Notes under the pieces: model-generated
The model's input: only the letters and a program-made list of their open reading frames with translations
The model's database searches: none
What the model was told of the DNA's origin: nothing
Assembly: GCF_008806755.1 (NCBI RefSeq)
Contig: NZ_WAAU01000014.1
Span: forward strand, 207-64,206
DNA length: 64,000 nt
Direction of reading: 5' to 3'
Source: Tenacibaculum aiptasiae
Lineage (GTDB): Bacteria > Bacteroidota > Bacteroidia > Flavobacteriales > Flavobacteriaceae
Shown here: piece by piece, positions 1 to 8,731 of the stretch
Layout of the letters: every line of letters starts with the position of its first letter
How positions within the stretch are numbered: the stretch's first letter is position 1
Made by a program: the position numbers and the translations under genes

Positions 1-1713
1 TCAAGTACGACAGTTTGTAAAGACGGCGCAGTAACTCTAAATGTAGCAGCTAGTGGAGGAGTAGGAAGTTTAACTTATCAATGGCAATCGTCAACAAGTT
101 TAGCAGGACCTTATAGTGATGTAACCAGTGGAACAGGAGGCACAACAGCGAGTTATAGTCCAGTAACTTCAACCGAAGGAACTTTATATTATCAAGTAGT
201 AGTTAGCAATGCAGGAACAGGATGTACGAGTGTTACTAGTAGTAAATCAACAGTTGTTGTTGGAAAGTGTACTGATTTGAGCTTGATTAAAACAGTTGAT
301 AACTTAACTCCAAATGTAGGTGACGTTGTTACATTTACTTTAGAAATAAATAACCAAGGACCTAGTGTAGCAAATGATGTTAGTGTAGAAGATATTTTGC
401 CTTCTGGTTATGAGAATATAACACAGATAAGTAGTGGGGGTGTTTTAAATGGAAGCAAAATTGCTTGGAGTGGTTTAACAATAACCACTTCAGGAATTAA
501 CTTAACATATAAAGCAACTGTTAAGGCTCCTACAGGAGTAGCAAATGAGTATAAAAATGTAGCTCAGATTACTGCAAGTGATAGTGGAGATATAGATAGT
601 AATGTAAATAATGATGATGGAGATCAAAGTGAAGATGACGAAGATAGTATTGTTGTTATTCCTCAGGTAGTTGATTTAAGTTTACAAAAAACTATTAGTA
701 ACTCAATGCCAAATGTTGGTGATATAGTCACTTTTACAATTGATTTAAATAATTCAGGTGCTAATACAGCAACAGGTGTAAGTGTAGAAGACGTTTTACC
801 AGTTGGTTATGAGAATATAACTTCGATTACGAATGGAGGAGTTCTAATTGGAAATAAAATTACTTGGTCTAATCTGACGGTAACTAGCTCAGGATTGCAA
901 TTAACATATGATGCTATAATAAAGGCTCCAACAGGAATTGTAGATGAATATAAAAATATAGCACAAGTAATTAAAAGTGATCAATATGATACCGATAGTG
1001 AGGTGGATAATGATGATGGAGATCAGAGTGAAGATGATGAAGGTAGTGTCGAAATCTTATTACAAGGTGTAGATTTGGCTTTAATAAAAGAAGTGGATAA
1101 TCTTGAGCCTAGAGCTAATACTAATGTTATGTTTACTATTACTTTAACCAATAATGGTCCAGGTGTTGCGACCAATATTGAGATAGAAGAAGTTTTACCA
1201 GATGGATATGAGTTTGTTTCTTATACAGCTAGTTCTGGAACTTACGATGATATAATTGGACTGTGGCAAATACCTACGCTTAATCCAAATGAAACAATCA
1301 AATTATATTTAACTGTAAAAGTAAAATCCTCAGGAGACTATTTGAATATTGTTAATGTGTCTAATTTAGATCAGTTTGATAGTGATTCTTCAAATAATTC
1401 TTCATCAGCTAGTGTAACTCCTATTTGTTTAACAGTGTTTAATGAGTTTTCACCTAATGATGATGATACAGTCAATAGTAGGTTTAAAATAGATTGTATA
1501 GAGAAGTACCCAAATAATACGCTAGAAATTTTTAATAGATGGGGGAATTTGGTTTATAAGAAGAAAGGTTATGATAATACTTGGGATGGTACTTCAAATG
1601 GAAGAGCAACTGTAGAAAAAGACGTTAAACTACCAGTAGGAACTTATTACTATGTATTAAGCTTAGGGAATAATGAAAAGCCAATTGTAGGCTGGTTGTA
1701 CATTAACAGGTAA
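1..1713 (+). CDS. T9SS type B-sorted adhesin, C-terminal part (5' truncated)
   Basis: The reading frame is open from the first base, so this is the 3' end of a longer gene; a TTG at 277 is only an internal codon. Codons 1-90 form an Ig-like repeat of the kind found in giant flavobacterial surface proteins. Three DUF11-type repeats follow, each starting D-L-(S/A)-L-x-K near codons 91, 224 and 356 and each with a (V/I)EDxLPxGYE-like motif. Very acidic linkers close the first two. The end (about codons 478-570) is a CHU_C / gliding-motility-associated C-terminal domain: NEFSPNDD, then EIFNRWGNLVY, and a final GWLYINR. Such domains direct type B export through T9SS. The SprF-like gene 23 bp downstream is its usual partner. 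Surface adhesin is an inference. Confidence 0.88.
   Translation, partial: SSTTVCKDGAVTLNVAASGGVGSLTYQWQSSTSLAGPYSDVTSGTGGTTASYSPVTSTEGTLYYQVVVSNAGTGCTSVTSSKSTVVVGKCTDLSLIKTVDNLTPNVGDVVTFTLEINNQGPSVANDVSVEDILPSGYENITQISSGGVLNGSKIAWSGLTITTSGINLTYKATVKAPTGVANEYKNVAQITASDSGDIDSNVNNDDGDQSEDDEDSIVVIPQVVDLSLQKTISNSMPNVGDIVTFTIDLNNSGANTATGVSVEDVLPVGYENITSITNGGVLIGNKITWSNLTVTSSGLQLTYDAIIKAPTGIVDEYKNIAQVIKSDQYDTDSEVDNDDGDQSEDDEGSVEILLQGVDLALIKEVDNLEPRANTNVMFTITLTNNGPGVATNIEIEEVLPDGYEFVSYTASSGTYDDIIGLWQIPTLNPNETIKLYLTVKVKSSGDYLNIVNVSNLDQFDSDSSNNSSSASVTPICLTVFNEFSPNDDDTVNSRFKIDCIEKYPNNTLEIFNRWGNLVYKKKGYDNTWDGTSNGRATVEKDVKLPVGTYYYVLSLGNNEKPIVGWLYINR
608..1025 (+). repeat. Two in-register copies of an acidic-linker sequence inside the adhesin
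   Basis: A 19-base tract beginning ATAATGATGATGG occurs at 608-626 and again at 1007-1025, exactly 399 bp (133 codons) apart, with strong similarity continuing downstream. It encodes the NDDGDQSEDDE linker that ends each of the first two DUF11 repeats. The spacing equals one domain unit, so this is domain duplication within the gene. Confidence 0.75.
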
Positions 1714-1736
1714 AAATAATTTGAATAGAAAAAGAT

Positions 1737-2657
1737 ATGAATAATTCACATTTTAAAATAATAACTATAATTTTCTTACTACTGACTCTTGAAGTGTATT
1801 CCCAGCAAGATCCGCAGTATACACAATATATGTATAATACAATGAGTGTAAATCCAGCTTATGTTGGGTCAAGAGGGCATACTACTATTACTGCTTTAGG
1901 TAGAACGCAATGGGTGGGAGTTGATGGAGCTCCTGATACCCAAACGTTGAGTTATGATACACCATTAGGATATTCAGGAGTAGGGTTAGGGGTAAATCTA
2001 ACTAATGATAATATAGGACCCTCTAGTGAAATTTATTTGGATGTTAATGTTTCTTATACAGTAAGAACTAGTGATGAAGGAAATTTAGCTTTTGGATTAA
2101 AATTAGGAGGAAGACATTTGAATATTGATTGGTCAAAAGGAATTTCTGAAAATCCTGATATCTTATTTGAAAGTAACGTGAATAAATTTTTACCTACTAT
2201 AGGGGCAGGAATCTATTATCACAAACCTAAATGGTATATGGGGGTAGCAGTTCCAAATATTTTAAGAACTACTCATTACGATGATACTTTTAATGGAGGA
2301 GACGAAGCTGAAGAACGATTGCATTTCTTTTTGATAGGAGGATATGTTTTTGATTTAAGCGAACGTATAAAATTTAAACCTGCAGCTCTAGCTAAGGTGG
2401 TGAATGGAGCTCCGATTTCAATCGATTTATCTGCAAATGTTTTGTTTAATGAAAAGTTCAGAGTAGGACTAGCATGGAGATGGGACGATTCTATTAGTGC
2501 TCTATTAGGATTACAAGCATCAAAAGGATTGCACATTGGGTTTGCTTACGATTTAACAACTACTAATTATAGGAATTATAATTCTGGTACTTATGAACTG
2601 ATGTTGCGTTATGAGATTTTTAAACCAAACGTATTGAAATCACCAAGATTCTTTTAA
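1737..2657 (+). CDS. PorP/SprF family type IX secretion outer-membrane protein
   Basis: The 306-residue protein has a signal peptide (residues 1-22, ending VYSQ). The family signature follows at about 24-47: QDPQYTQYMYN and then VNPAYVGSRG. The remainder is a predicted outer-membrane beta-barrel rich in alternating strands and glycines. PorP/SprF proteins are needed for surface delivery or anchoring of type B T9SS cargo and are usually encoded directly after the cargo gene, as here. The ATG at 1737 is 23 bp after the adhesin stop, and the OmpA-like gene begins 10 bp after this one, so the three probably form one transcript. Because the family has many paralogues per genome, I give no specific symbol. 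Confidence 0.93.
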   Translation: MNNSHFKIITIIFLLLTLEVYSQQDPQYTQYMYNTMSVNPAYVGSRGHTTITALGRTQWVGVDGAPDTQTLSYDTPLGYSGVGLGVNLTNDNIGPSSEIYLDVNVSYTVRTSDEGNLAFGLKLGGRHLNIDWSKGISENPDILFESNVNKFLPTIGAGIYYHKPKWYMGVAVPNILRTTHYDDTFNGGDEAEERLHFFLIGGYVFDLSERIKFKPAALAKVVNGAPISIDLSANVLFNEKFRVGLAWRWDDSISALLGLQASKGLHIGFAYDLTTTNYRNYNSGTYELMLRYEIFKPNVLKSPRFF

Positions 2658-2667
2658 AGCTTAGAAA

Positions 2668-4596
2668 ATGAAAAAAATTATAATCATAGTAATTTTACTA
2701 AACACGGTTTTAGGATATTCTCAAAGGAAATATGCGGCCAATAGATATTTTAAGGAATATGCATATAAAAAGGCTGCTGAATTGTATGAGTCAATATATC
2801 AAAAAGGAGATACTTCAATGGCAGTAATAAGCAGATTGGGAGATGCTTATTATTTCAATACAGAATCAACAGAAGCAGAAAAATGGTATGCTTTATTGAT
2901 GGAAAAACATGAAGCGATTGTTTTACCAGAATACATTTTTAGATACGCACAGGTTTTAAAAAGTAATGGCAAAGTTGAAGAGTCTGATACTTGGTTGAGA
3001 AAATTAAAAAAAGTAAAGAATACCGATAGTAGGGCTATAGCTTTGGAAAATAATAAAGATTACTTTGTGAATTATTCGAAGAAGAAAAAAACGTTTGTAA
3101 ATATTAATAACCTGTCATCAAATACAGCGTATTCCGATTTTGGAGGATTTATTTTTAATAATAAATTATACTTCGCATCTACAAAACCCCAAGGAACTAA
3201 GTTTGATAAAAACTTATACAAATGGAATAATCAACCTTTTTTAAATATTTACGAAGCAGAAGAAGCATTCAATGATGAAAGTGAATTGATAGATGTGTCA
3301 GGTGTAAAGAAGTTGAAATCGATTAACACTCGTTATCATGAATCTAATGTAATTATTACTAGAGATGGGAAAACAATGTATTTTACTAGAGACAATTATA
3401 ATGATGATAAATTAAAAGGAGATAAAAATAGTATAACACATTTAAAAATATTCAAGGCTGAGAATATAAAAGGAGAATGGAAAAATGTAAAAGAATTACC
3501 ATTTAATGCAGATGGATTTTCGTGTGGGCATCCAGCTTTAAGTCCGGATGAGAAAACGTTATATTTTGTTTCTGATATGCCCGGAGGAATTGGAGCAACA
3601 GATATTTATAAAGTAAATATTTTAGATAATGACGGTTATAGTAAGCCAGAAAATTTAGGTAATATAATAAATACAGAAGGGAGAGAAATGTTTCCATATG
3701 TAGGAATGGATGGAACATTATATTTTTCATCTGACGGTCATTTAGGATTGGGAGCTTTAGATGTTTTTGAATCAAGGAGTCAGGATAATTCTTTTTCAAA
3801 ACCAGTTAATTTAGGAGCTCCGGTAAATGGAAGTTTGGATGATTTTGCATTTGTAATAAATGATGAAAAAACAAGTGGTTTCTTTTCGTCAAATAGAAAA
3901 GGAGGAAAAGGAGATGATGATATTTATAGTTATATGATTTATAACTGTAAAGAAAGTATCAAAGGAGTTGTAACAGCAGTAGGTACAAATGAACCTATTG
4001 AAAATGCTACGGTAAAACTGATTGATGAGAAAGGAAATGTTTTAAAATCAGAAAGAACAAATGAAGATGGAAGTTATATTTTTGATGAAATAGATTGTGA
4101 GAAAAAGTTTGTTGTTATAGCCTCAAAAGAAGATTATAGAAATGACCAAAAAGAAGTACAAACACTTGATGTTAACAAAAAAACAATTATAACTAATTTA
4201 CAATTAGAATCGTTAATTGTGGAAGATCAAATAGTAATTAATCCTATATACTTTGATTTTGATTTGTATAACATTCGAGAAGATGCGGAGTATGAGTTAG
4301 AACACATTGTTTCAGTTATGAAAAATAATCCAGAAATGATTATCAAAATAGAATCTCATACCGATAGTAGAGGAACAAAAAAGTATAACAAGCAATTATC
4401 AAAAAGAAGAGCGATTTCTACAAAAAACTATATTATTTCAAGAGGTATTTCAGAAGAAAGAATAGAAAGTGCCATTGGTTATGGAGAAGAACAATTATTA
4501 AACAATTGTGATGATTTAAATCAAAATAAATGTACAGAAGAAGAACATCAAAAAAACAGAAGGTCTTATTTTTATATAGTGAATCTTGAAAAGTAA
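2668..4596 (+). CDS. OmpA family protein with TPR-like, PD40 and CarboxypepD_reg-like domains
   Basis: The protein has 642 residues. A signal peptide (1-18) is followed by TPR-like helices (about 25-120), WD40-like PD40 propeller repeats (about 150-430, with LSPDEKTLYFVSD and MDGTLYFSSDG motifs), and a carboxypeptidase regulatory-like Ig fold (about 435-515). An OmpA peptidoglycan-binding domain ends it (about 525-640, with IESHTDSRG and a KRRA motif). This architecture matches the PorE/SprE-associated OmpA proteins that sit with SprF and its cargo. The likely role is to tether the outer-membrane complex to peptidoglycan; the fold follows from motifs and the partner is inferred from gene order. 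Confidence 0.9.
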   Translation: MKKIIIIVILLNTVLGYSQRKYAANRYFKEYAYKKAAELYESIYQKGDTSMAVISRLGDAYYFNTESTEAEKWYALLMEKHEAIVLPEYIFRYAQVLKSNGKVEESDTWLRKLKKVKNTDSRAIALENNKDYFVNYSKKKKTFVNINNLSSNTAYSDFGGFIFNNKLYFASTKPQGTKFDKNLYKWNNQPFLNIYEAEEAFNDESELIDVSGVKKLKSINTRYHESNVIITRDGKTMYFTRDNYNDDKLKGDKNSITHLKIFKAENIKGEWKNVKELPFNADGFSCGHPALSPDEKTLYFVSDMPGGIGATDIYKVNILDNDGYSKPENLGNIINTEGREMFPYVGMDGTLYFSSDGHLGLGALDVFESRSQDNSFSKPVNLGAPVNGSLDDFAFVINDEKTSGFFSSNRKGGKGDDDIYSYMIYNCKESIKGVVTAVGTNEPIENATVKLIDEKGNVLKSERTNEDGSYIFDEIDCEKKFVVIASKEDYRNDQKEVQTLDVNKKTIITNLQLESLIVEDQIVINPIYFDFDLYNIREDAEYELEHIVSVMKNNPEMIIKIESHTDSRGTKKYNKQLSKRRAISTKNYIISRGISEERIESAIGYGEEQLLNNCDDLNQNKCTEEEHQKNRRSYFYIVNLEK

Positions 4597-4624
4597 TTAA
4601 GTTCTTTAATTAGGTTTAAATGCA

Positions 4625-4657
4625 TAAAAAAAGCTTTACTATTTCTAGTAAAGCTTT
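4625..4657 (-). terminator. Rho-independent terminator for the TraB-like lipoprotein gene
   Basis: An 11-bp perfect stem, AAAGCTTTACT / AGTAAAGCTTT, closes a 6-nt loop. On the minus strand it is followed by a run of U, so it serves the minus-strand gene. It also lies in the convergent gap after the OmpA-like gene, where it lacks a plus-strand U tract. Confidence 0.8.
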
Positions 4658-4713
4658 GAGTGTGTTGTGCTTGTTTGGTTGTTAACTCTCTACTGAAAAA
4701 ATAAAAAGTATTT

Positions 4714-5535
4714 TTATAAATCGTAGTATTCTTTCAATACAATATTTTTGTTCTGAGTTAGCCTTTTCAATTCACTTAAAATATAATATCTATGCATAAA
4801 ACCACATAGAACAACAATTCTCTTTCCTTGGTTTTGTTCAGAAATTCGCATAATATTTTTAGCCATCGTCTGATTTCTTAAATCCCAAAAATCACCAGCT
4901 AGTTTATATCCATCTCTATAACTAATTTTTTCTCCATTAGGTTTAGTGTGAAAATGTGTAGCAAATTCTTCTCTGCTATTTGTGATTTTTTTCAACATCT
5001 GATATTGATAATATTGTCTTTCTGCACAAATACTATCCGTTTTTGAATTGTTGAAGTTTTCAGGGGATTTTGCAGCTAAATCAATTAAAGGTAAAATAAG
5101 TGCTTTGTATTTGTTATGAATTTTAGCTTCCGATTCAGATAATAAACCAGCCTTGTTTAAACTATCTAAAAGTCTTGTGGTGAATTTATCTGTTGGACGC
5201 GAACCGATATTAATTCGATATTGATTTCTTCCTTCAAACTCATAGGGTCTTAACTTGGTGTTTGGGTGTTTTTCAACATACATTTCTGAGGCCATTCCTT
5301 CATTGCTTTTTAAATCAACTTTATGTCTAAAATCAGGAGTAAATGCAGCGGAATCTAATTCACGTAATATAAAATCAGGTTTTACATCTTCTAATATATT
5401 GAATAGAATTTCTGAATTAAAATTAGGCTCAGGATTGTGTAAAGCACCAATAACAATAATCTCTGTTGTTTTTTCTGTTTTACAAGAAAAAAAAGTGATT
5501 AAGGAGAATAATAGTATGAGTAATGTTTTGTTCAT
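4714..5535 (-). CDS. Putative TraB/ChaN/EreA-superfamily lipoprotein
   Basis: The 273-residue protein starts with a lipoprotein signal peptide (lipobox LITFFSC, Cys at about 18). The mature part begins IIVIGALHNPEP, has an RELDSAAF motif near residue 60, RNQTMAKNIM near 220 and ends with VVLCGFMHRYYILSEL. A G-x-x-H near the start, a conserved Glu, and a second G-x-x-H near the end recall the TraB/Tiki/erythromycin-esterase-like superfamily, which contains metal-dependent hydrolases and proteins of unknown activity. It is three bases downstream of the DinB-like gene stop-to-start and is probably cotranscribed with it. Family membership is my inference from motifs; no substrate can be named. 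Confidence 0.55.
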   Translation of the reverse strand: MNKTLLILLFSLITFFSCKTEKTTEIIVIGALHNPEPNFNSEILFNILEDVKPDFILRELDSAAFTPDFRHKVDLKSNEGMASEMYVEKHPNTKLRPYEFEGRNQYRINIGSRPTDKFTTRLLDSLNKAGLLSESEAKIHNKYKALILPLIDLAAKSPENFNNSKTDSICAERQYYQYQMLKKITNSREEFATHFHTKPNGEKISYRDGYKLAGDFWDLRNQTMAKNIMRISEQNQGKRIVVLCGFMHRYYILSELKRLTQNKNIVLKEYYDL

Positions 5536-5537
5536 TT

Positions 5538-6203
5538 TTAGTTTTTCTTACTAGATGGAAGACGTTTTTTTATAAACTTAAATTGTCCGTTGTGGTTTGA
5601 TTCATGTTCACATACGTGGAACCATTTGCAGTAATTATTTGTAGGTCCCCATGGCCAATTTTTATCTACTTTCATTAGCCACTCATCGTCTCGTTTTGCA
5701 AATTCTTTAAGGGTGTGTTCTCTTACTTTTTCTAGCTTTTCAAGATAGAATTCTAAGTTATTTCCTTTAATTTTTTTACGGGCTTTGTCTCCAAGTCCTG
5801 AAGCAATGCTCCAATTATCCTTATCCTCTTGATCCCAATCACCCCATTCTCTTCCTTCAAAAGTATGGATTTGATAAAACCTTTCTGTAGCAGCTAAATG
5901 CCATAGCATAGCACCGATTGAGTTTGCATTATCATCAACTAAATAATCCAAATCGCTTACACTCATTCCTTTTACAGGTAGTAAAATTACCATTCGCATC
6001 CAGTCCATCATAGAAACGAGCGTACCTATTTGAGGAGAAAAACCTTTTTTAGGGCCAATAACATTAATGTCGTTTGTGCTTCCCATTAAGGGAGCTGCTG
6101 AGATATCTTGTGGGAAACTTAACAAACTTCCTGCTCCGAGAGTAAATAAAGATGATTTTTTAATAAAGTCTCTACGACTAGATTTTTCTTGTAGTTTTTT
6201 CAT
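5538..6203 (-). CDS. DinB-superfamily protein with Tat-type signal
   Basis: I place the start at 6203 (221 residues) because it gives a twin-arginine signal peptide: SRRDFIKK at residues 9-16, then a hydrophobic stretch to about 36. An upstream in-frame start at 6296 would add 31 residues with no signal and would overlap the preceding gene. The mature part is a four-helix DinB-like domain with the metal-binding-type histidines: MLWHLAATERFY in the middle and HVCEHESNHNGQ near the end. Members bind divalent metal and often act as thiol-dependent transferases, but many are uncharacterised. Export as a folded protein through Tat fits a metal cofactor. It lies between an NTF2-like gene and a TraB-like gene, all on the minus strand. 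Confidence 0.72.
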   Translation of the reverse strand: MKKLQEKSSRRDFIKKSSLFTLGAGSLLSFPQDISAAPLMGSTNDINVIGPKKGFSPQIGTLVSMMDWMRMVILLPVKGMSVSDLDYLVDDNANSIGAMLWHLAATERFYQIHTFEGREWGDWDQEDKDNWSIASGLGDKARKKIKGNNLEFYLEKLEKVREHTLKEFAKRDDEWLMKVDKNWPWGPTNNYCKWFHVCEHESNHNGQFKFIKKRLPSSKKN

Positions 6204-6249
6204 AAAATTTATTGTTAAATATATAGTGGTTTTTGTTTTTGGGGTGTAA

Positions 6250-6705
6250 TTACCAATATTCAAATATTCTAAAAATTTTTCCTTTTTTAAATTCAAAAAG
6301 CGTCATTTTAGGTTCTTCATCTTTAAGTTTACCATTTTTGTTAATAATATAGCTTCTTTGAACAACTGCAGCGTTTAAACCAATTATTTTATTTACAATT
6401 TTCACAGCAGTTTCTTCTCCTTTGTAACCACCATTTTTTTGGTTTCTAACATATCCATTATATAAATCTTCACGGGTATAGGTGCCTCCGTATTTTGGAT
6501 GTATGTAGGTGAAATCGTCAGAGAAAAGTTCAAAAATTTTATCGACATCTTCAATTTTTGAATTGGCTTGAAATACTTTTAGGTTTAAATCATAGTATTT
6601 CTGGATTATGGTATTTAGTGAGTCTTTATGTGTTTTTGTTGCATTTTGTGCTATAGCTTGATTTAATGTCCATAGAATTAAAAAAGATGAAAAGAATATT
6701 CTCAT
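6250..6705 (-). CDS. Exported NTF2-like (SnoaL/DUF4440-type) protein
   Basis: The ATG at 6705 is preferred over the upstream start at 6747 because it begins a clean signal peptide, MRIFFSSFLILWTLNQAIAQ, giving 151 residues. The mature domain has the cone-shaped NTF2 pattern: an N-terminal helix, then DKIFELFSDDFTYIHPKYGGTYTR-like sequence, and C-terminal strands with MTLFEFKKGKIFRIFEYW. DUF4440/SnoaL proteins are ligand-binding or isomerase-like folds with varied roles, so no reaction is claimed. It is the first gene of a minus-strand group followed 46 bp later by the DinB-like gene. Confidence 0.6.
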   Translation of the reverse strand: MRIFFSSFLILWTLNQAIAQNATKTHKDSLNTIIQKYYDLNLKVFQANSKIEDVDKIFELFSDDFTYIHPKYGGTYTREDLYNGYVRNQKNGGYKGEETAVKIVNKIIGLNAAVVQRSYIINKNGKLKDEEPKMTLFEFKKGKIFRIFEYW

Positions 6706-6840
6706 AAAAGAATTTGTGTAAGGTAATTGTGTGTTTAGGGCAACCAATTTAATAAATACAGAAATAAAAGAGTGTTAAATAAATCTTATTCTATAAAAGG
6801 AAAAGTAAGATGAATTGTTGTTTGTTTTACACTTAAAAAC

Positions 6841-6868
6841 AAAAAAGCCTCACTAAAAGTGAAGCTTT
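6841..6868 (-). terminator. Terminator downstream of the tRNA gene
   Basis: On the minus strand the sequence AAGCTTCAC, a 5-nt loop, and GTGAGGCTT forms a 9-bp stem with one G-U pair, followed by six U. It begins five bases after the tRNA 3' end. Confidence 0.75.
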
Positions 6869-6873
6869 AAAGG

Positions 6874-6947
6874 TGGTCCCACATGGGCTCGAACCATGGA
6901 CCCCCTGATTATGAGTCAGGTGCTCTAACCAACTGAGCTATAGGACC
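6874..6947 (-). tRNA. tRNA with CAU anticodon (Met, or Ile2 if lysidine-modified)
   Basis: Read on the minus strand the 74-nt gene folds as a cloverleaf. The acceptor arm GGTCCTA pairs with the 3' TGGGACC, the D arm contains AGCTCAGTTGGTTAGAGC, and the anticodon loop CTCATAA gives anticodon CAU. The T arm contains GGTTCGAGCC. The discriminator base is A, and the following bases are CCT, so a complete CCA end is not encoded. CAU can be elongator Met or the Ile2 tRNA read after lysidine modification; base identity elements would be needed to decide. It does not look like an initiator because the first pair G-C is matched. Confidence 0.93.
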
Positions 6948-6962
6948 GGTTAAATTGGGATG

Positions 6963-6994
6963 CAAAAATAAAAACTTTTTTGAATAAAATGCAA
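6963..6994 (-). promoter_or_regulatory. Bacteroidota promoter for the tRNA gene
   Basis: On the minus strand a TTG (6994-6992) is followed after 21 nt by TATTTTTG (6970-6963), matching the -33 TTG / -7 TAnnTTTG consensus. The box ends 15 bp before the tRNA 5' end. Confidence 0.72.
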
Positions 6995-6998
6995 TTTT

Positions 6999-7970
6999 TT
7001 ACACTTTTCTGTTCATTAAATTTTCACCAAACATACGTAACCCCCCTTTAGCATCCTCGCTAATGTTTAAGTGAGTTAAACATTCAAAAGACTTATTAGT
7101 GTAATACTCAATAAGTTCGTGAGTTTGTTTAGGGATGTCATTGTCAGAAAAAATACTAGTAACCGTCTTTATTTTTTCTGAAATATTTTCTTGATTTTCG
7201 TTATAAAGAGCAAAAAGTTTCTGCTTATCATCGTTATTTGCTACTTCTAAAGCTTTCAAATAAAGAAAAGTTTTCTTATTTTCAATGATATCTCCACCAA
7301 CTTGTTTACCAAAAGTTTTAGGATCACCGTAGGTGTCTAAATAATCGTCTTGTAATTGAAAAGCAATACCTAAATTTAAACCATAGTTATATAAATGTTG
7401 TGCCTGTTCTTCATCAGCTTCAGCAACAATAGCTCCCATTTTTAAGGCAGCAGCAACTAAAACAGAAGTTTTTAGAGTAATCATTTTGATGTATTCTTCA
7501 ATAGTAACATCGTTTCTAGTTTCAAAATCAACATCTAATTGTTGTCCGTCACAAACTTCAAGAGCGGTTTTACTAAAAAGTTGAGCTAATTTTTGGAAAA
7601 TAGCAGGAGGATAGTTCTCAAAATACTGATAAGCTAAAATTAGCATAGCATCTCCAGATAAAATTCCTGTATTAATATCCCATTTTTCATGAACAGTTTC
7701 GTTTCCTCTTCTTAGAGGAGCATCGTCCATAATATCGTCATGAACTAAAGTAAAATTATGAAAGACTTCAACAGCTAATGCAGCTGGCATAGCCTGAGAG
7801 AAGTTCCCTGAAAAAATATCAGAAGCAATAAGTGTAAGAATAGGACGAATTCTTTTACCGCCTAGTTGAAGTATATAGTCTATTGGTTCGTAAAGATTCT
7901 TTGGTTCTCTAACAATTTTTTGAGATTCTAAATAAGTTAAAAAGTCTGATTGATATTGTAATATGTCCAA
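6999..7970 (-). CDS. Polyprenyl (all-trans) diphosphate synthase
   Basis: The 323-residue protein carries the two aspartate-rich motifs of trans-isoprenyl diphosphate synthases. The first is DDIMDDAPLRR at residues 78-88 and the second is QLQDDYLD at 205-212. GGKRIRP at 38-44 binds the pyrophosphate. It condenses IPP with an allylic diphosphate to supply quinone or carotenoid precursors; the product chain length cannot be read with certainty. The start codon is TTG (7970). Alignment with the usual N-terminus of the family supports it, and no ATG lies nearby. A TAGATTTG sequence overlaps this start, but I do not regard it as its promoter. Confidence 0.93.
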   Translation of the reverse strand: MDILQYQSDFLTYLESQKIVREPKNLYEPIDYILQLGGKRIRPILTLIASDIFSGNFSQAMPAALAVEVFHNFTLVHDDIMDDAPLRRGNETVHEKWDINTGILSGDAMLILAYQYFENYPPAIFQKLAQLFSKTALEVCDGQQLDVDFETRNDVTIEEYIKMITLKTSVLVAAALKMGAIVAEADEEQAQHLYNYGLNLGIAFQLQDDYLDTYGDPKTFGKQVGGDIIENKKTFLYLKALEVANNDDKQKLFALYNENQENISEKIKTVTSIFSDNDIPKQTHELIEYYTNKSFECLTHLNISEDAKGGLRMFGENLMNRKV

Positions 7971-8057
7971 ATCTAAAATTTTTTGTAAAAATAAGGTAAA
8001 CTTAAATTCTATACTTAAGAGAATGTTAAAAAATCTTTAAAACTCTGGAAACTTTTT

Positions 8058-8087
8058 TTGTTTCTAAAGTTTCCTGACGTACCTTTG
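8058..8087 (+). promoter_or_regulatory. Promoter of the tetR gene; decides its start
   Basis: TTG at 8058-8060, a 19-nt spacer, and TACCTTTG at 8080-8087 match the Bacteroidota consensus exactly. The ATG at 8097 is 9 nt beyond the -7 box, so the transcript is almost leaderless and an upstream TTG start at 8058 cannot be used. Confidence 0.8.
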
Positions 8088-8096
8088 CCCAGAATT

Positions 8097-8702
8097 ATGA
8101 GAGATAAAATATTAGAAAAGGCAGGGCAAATGTTTTTGAACTATGGGTTCAAAAGTGTAACGATGGACGATATTGCAGGTGATTTGGCAATATCAAAGAA
8201 GACGCTATATAAGTATTTTTCAAACAAATCAGATTTGGTAGATGCTTCTATAGAAGCAGTTCAGAAAGCAATTGATGATACTATTATGTTAATAAAAGAA
8301 CAAAAGTATAATGCAATTGAAGAAGAGTTTGCTGTAAAGAAGGTTTTTAAAGAAATGTTTAAAAATGCGAAGACCTCACCAATGTTTCAGTTAAAAAAAT
8401 ATTATCCAGAATCGTATACAAATCTTATAGAAAGAGAAGTGTGTATGTTCAGAGATTGTAATAGCGATAATTTAGAAAAGGGGATTGAACAAGGTTTATA
8501 TAGACCAGAAATAAAAAAGGAATTAGTAACAAACTTCTATTTCACATTAATATTCGGAATTTTTGATAGCGATTATTACGGAGAAAGAATGGATGAACTG
8601 ATGAAGGTAGAGTACGAAGTATTAGAATATCATATACGAGCCATTGCTACTAAAAAAGGATTAGAAGTTTTAGAAAGAGAATTAAAAAATAACACCATAT
8701 AA
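8097..8702 (+). CDS. TetR/AcrR family transcriptional regulator
   Basis: The 201-residue protein has an N-terminal TetR helix-turn-helix (about 1-50: KILEKAGQMFLNYGFKSVTM, then DDIAGDLAISKKTLYKYF) and a helical ligand-binding and dimerisation domain. It precedes, on the same strand, a complete tripartite efflux system, the usual arrangement for a local repressor of pump expression. The ATG at 8097 is chosen because a complete promoter lies just before it. The inducer is unknown. Its operator may be the inverted repeat in the 132-bp gap before the tolC-like gene. Confidence 0.92.
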   Translation: MRDKILEKAGQMFLNYGFKSVTMDDIAGDLAISKKTLYKYFSNKSDLVDASIEAVQKAIDDTIMLIKEQKYNAIEEEFAVKKVFKEMFKNAKTSPMFQLKKYYPESYTNLIEREVCMFRDCNSDNLEKGIEQGLYRPEIKKELVTNFYFTLIFGIFDSDYYGERMDELMKVEYEVLEYHIRAIATKKGLEVLERELKNNTI

Positions 8703-8731
8703 GTACATAATAAAAGAAAATTAATATTTCA

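Noticed and set aside
7963..7976. TAGATTTG next to the polyprenyl synthase start
   Set aside because: It overlaps the TTG start codon itself and has no -33 TTG, so a promoter there would remove the start. Family alignment supports the start, so I take the box as chance.
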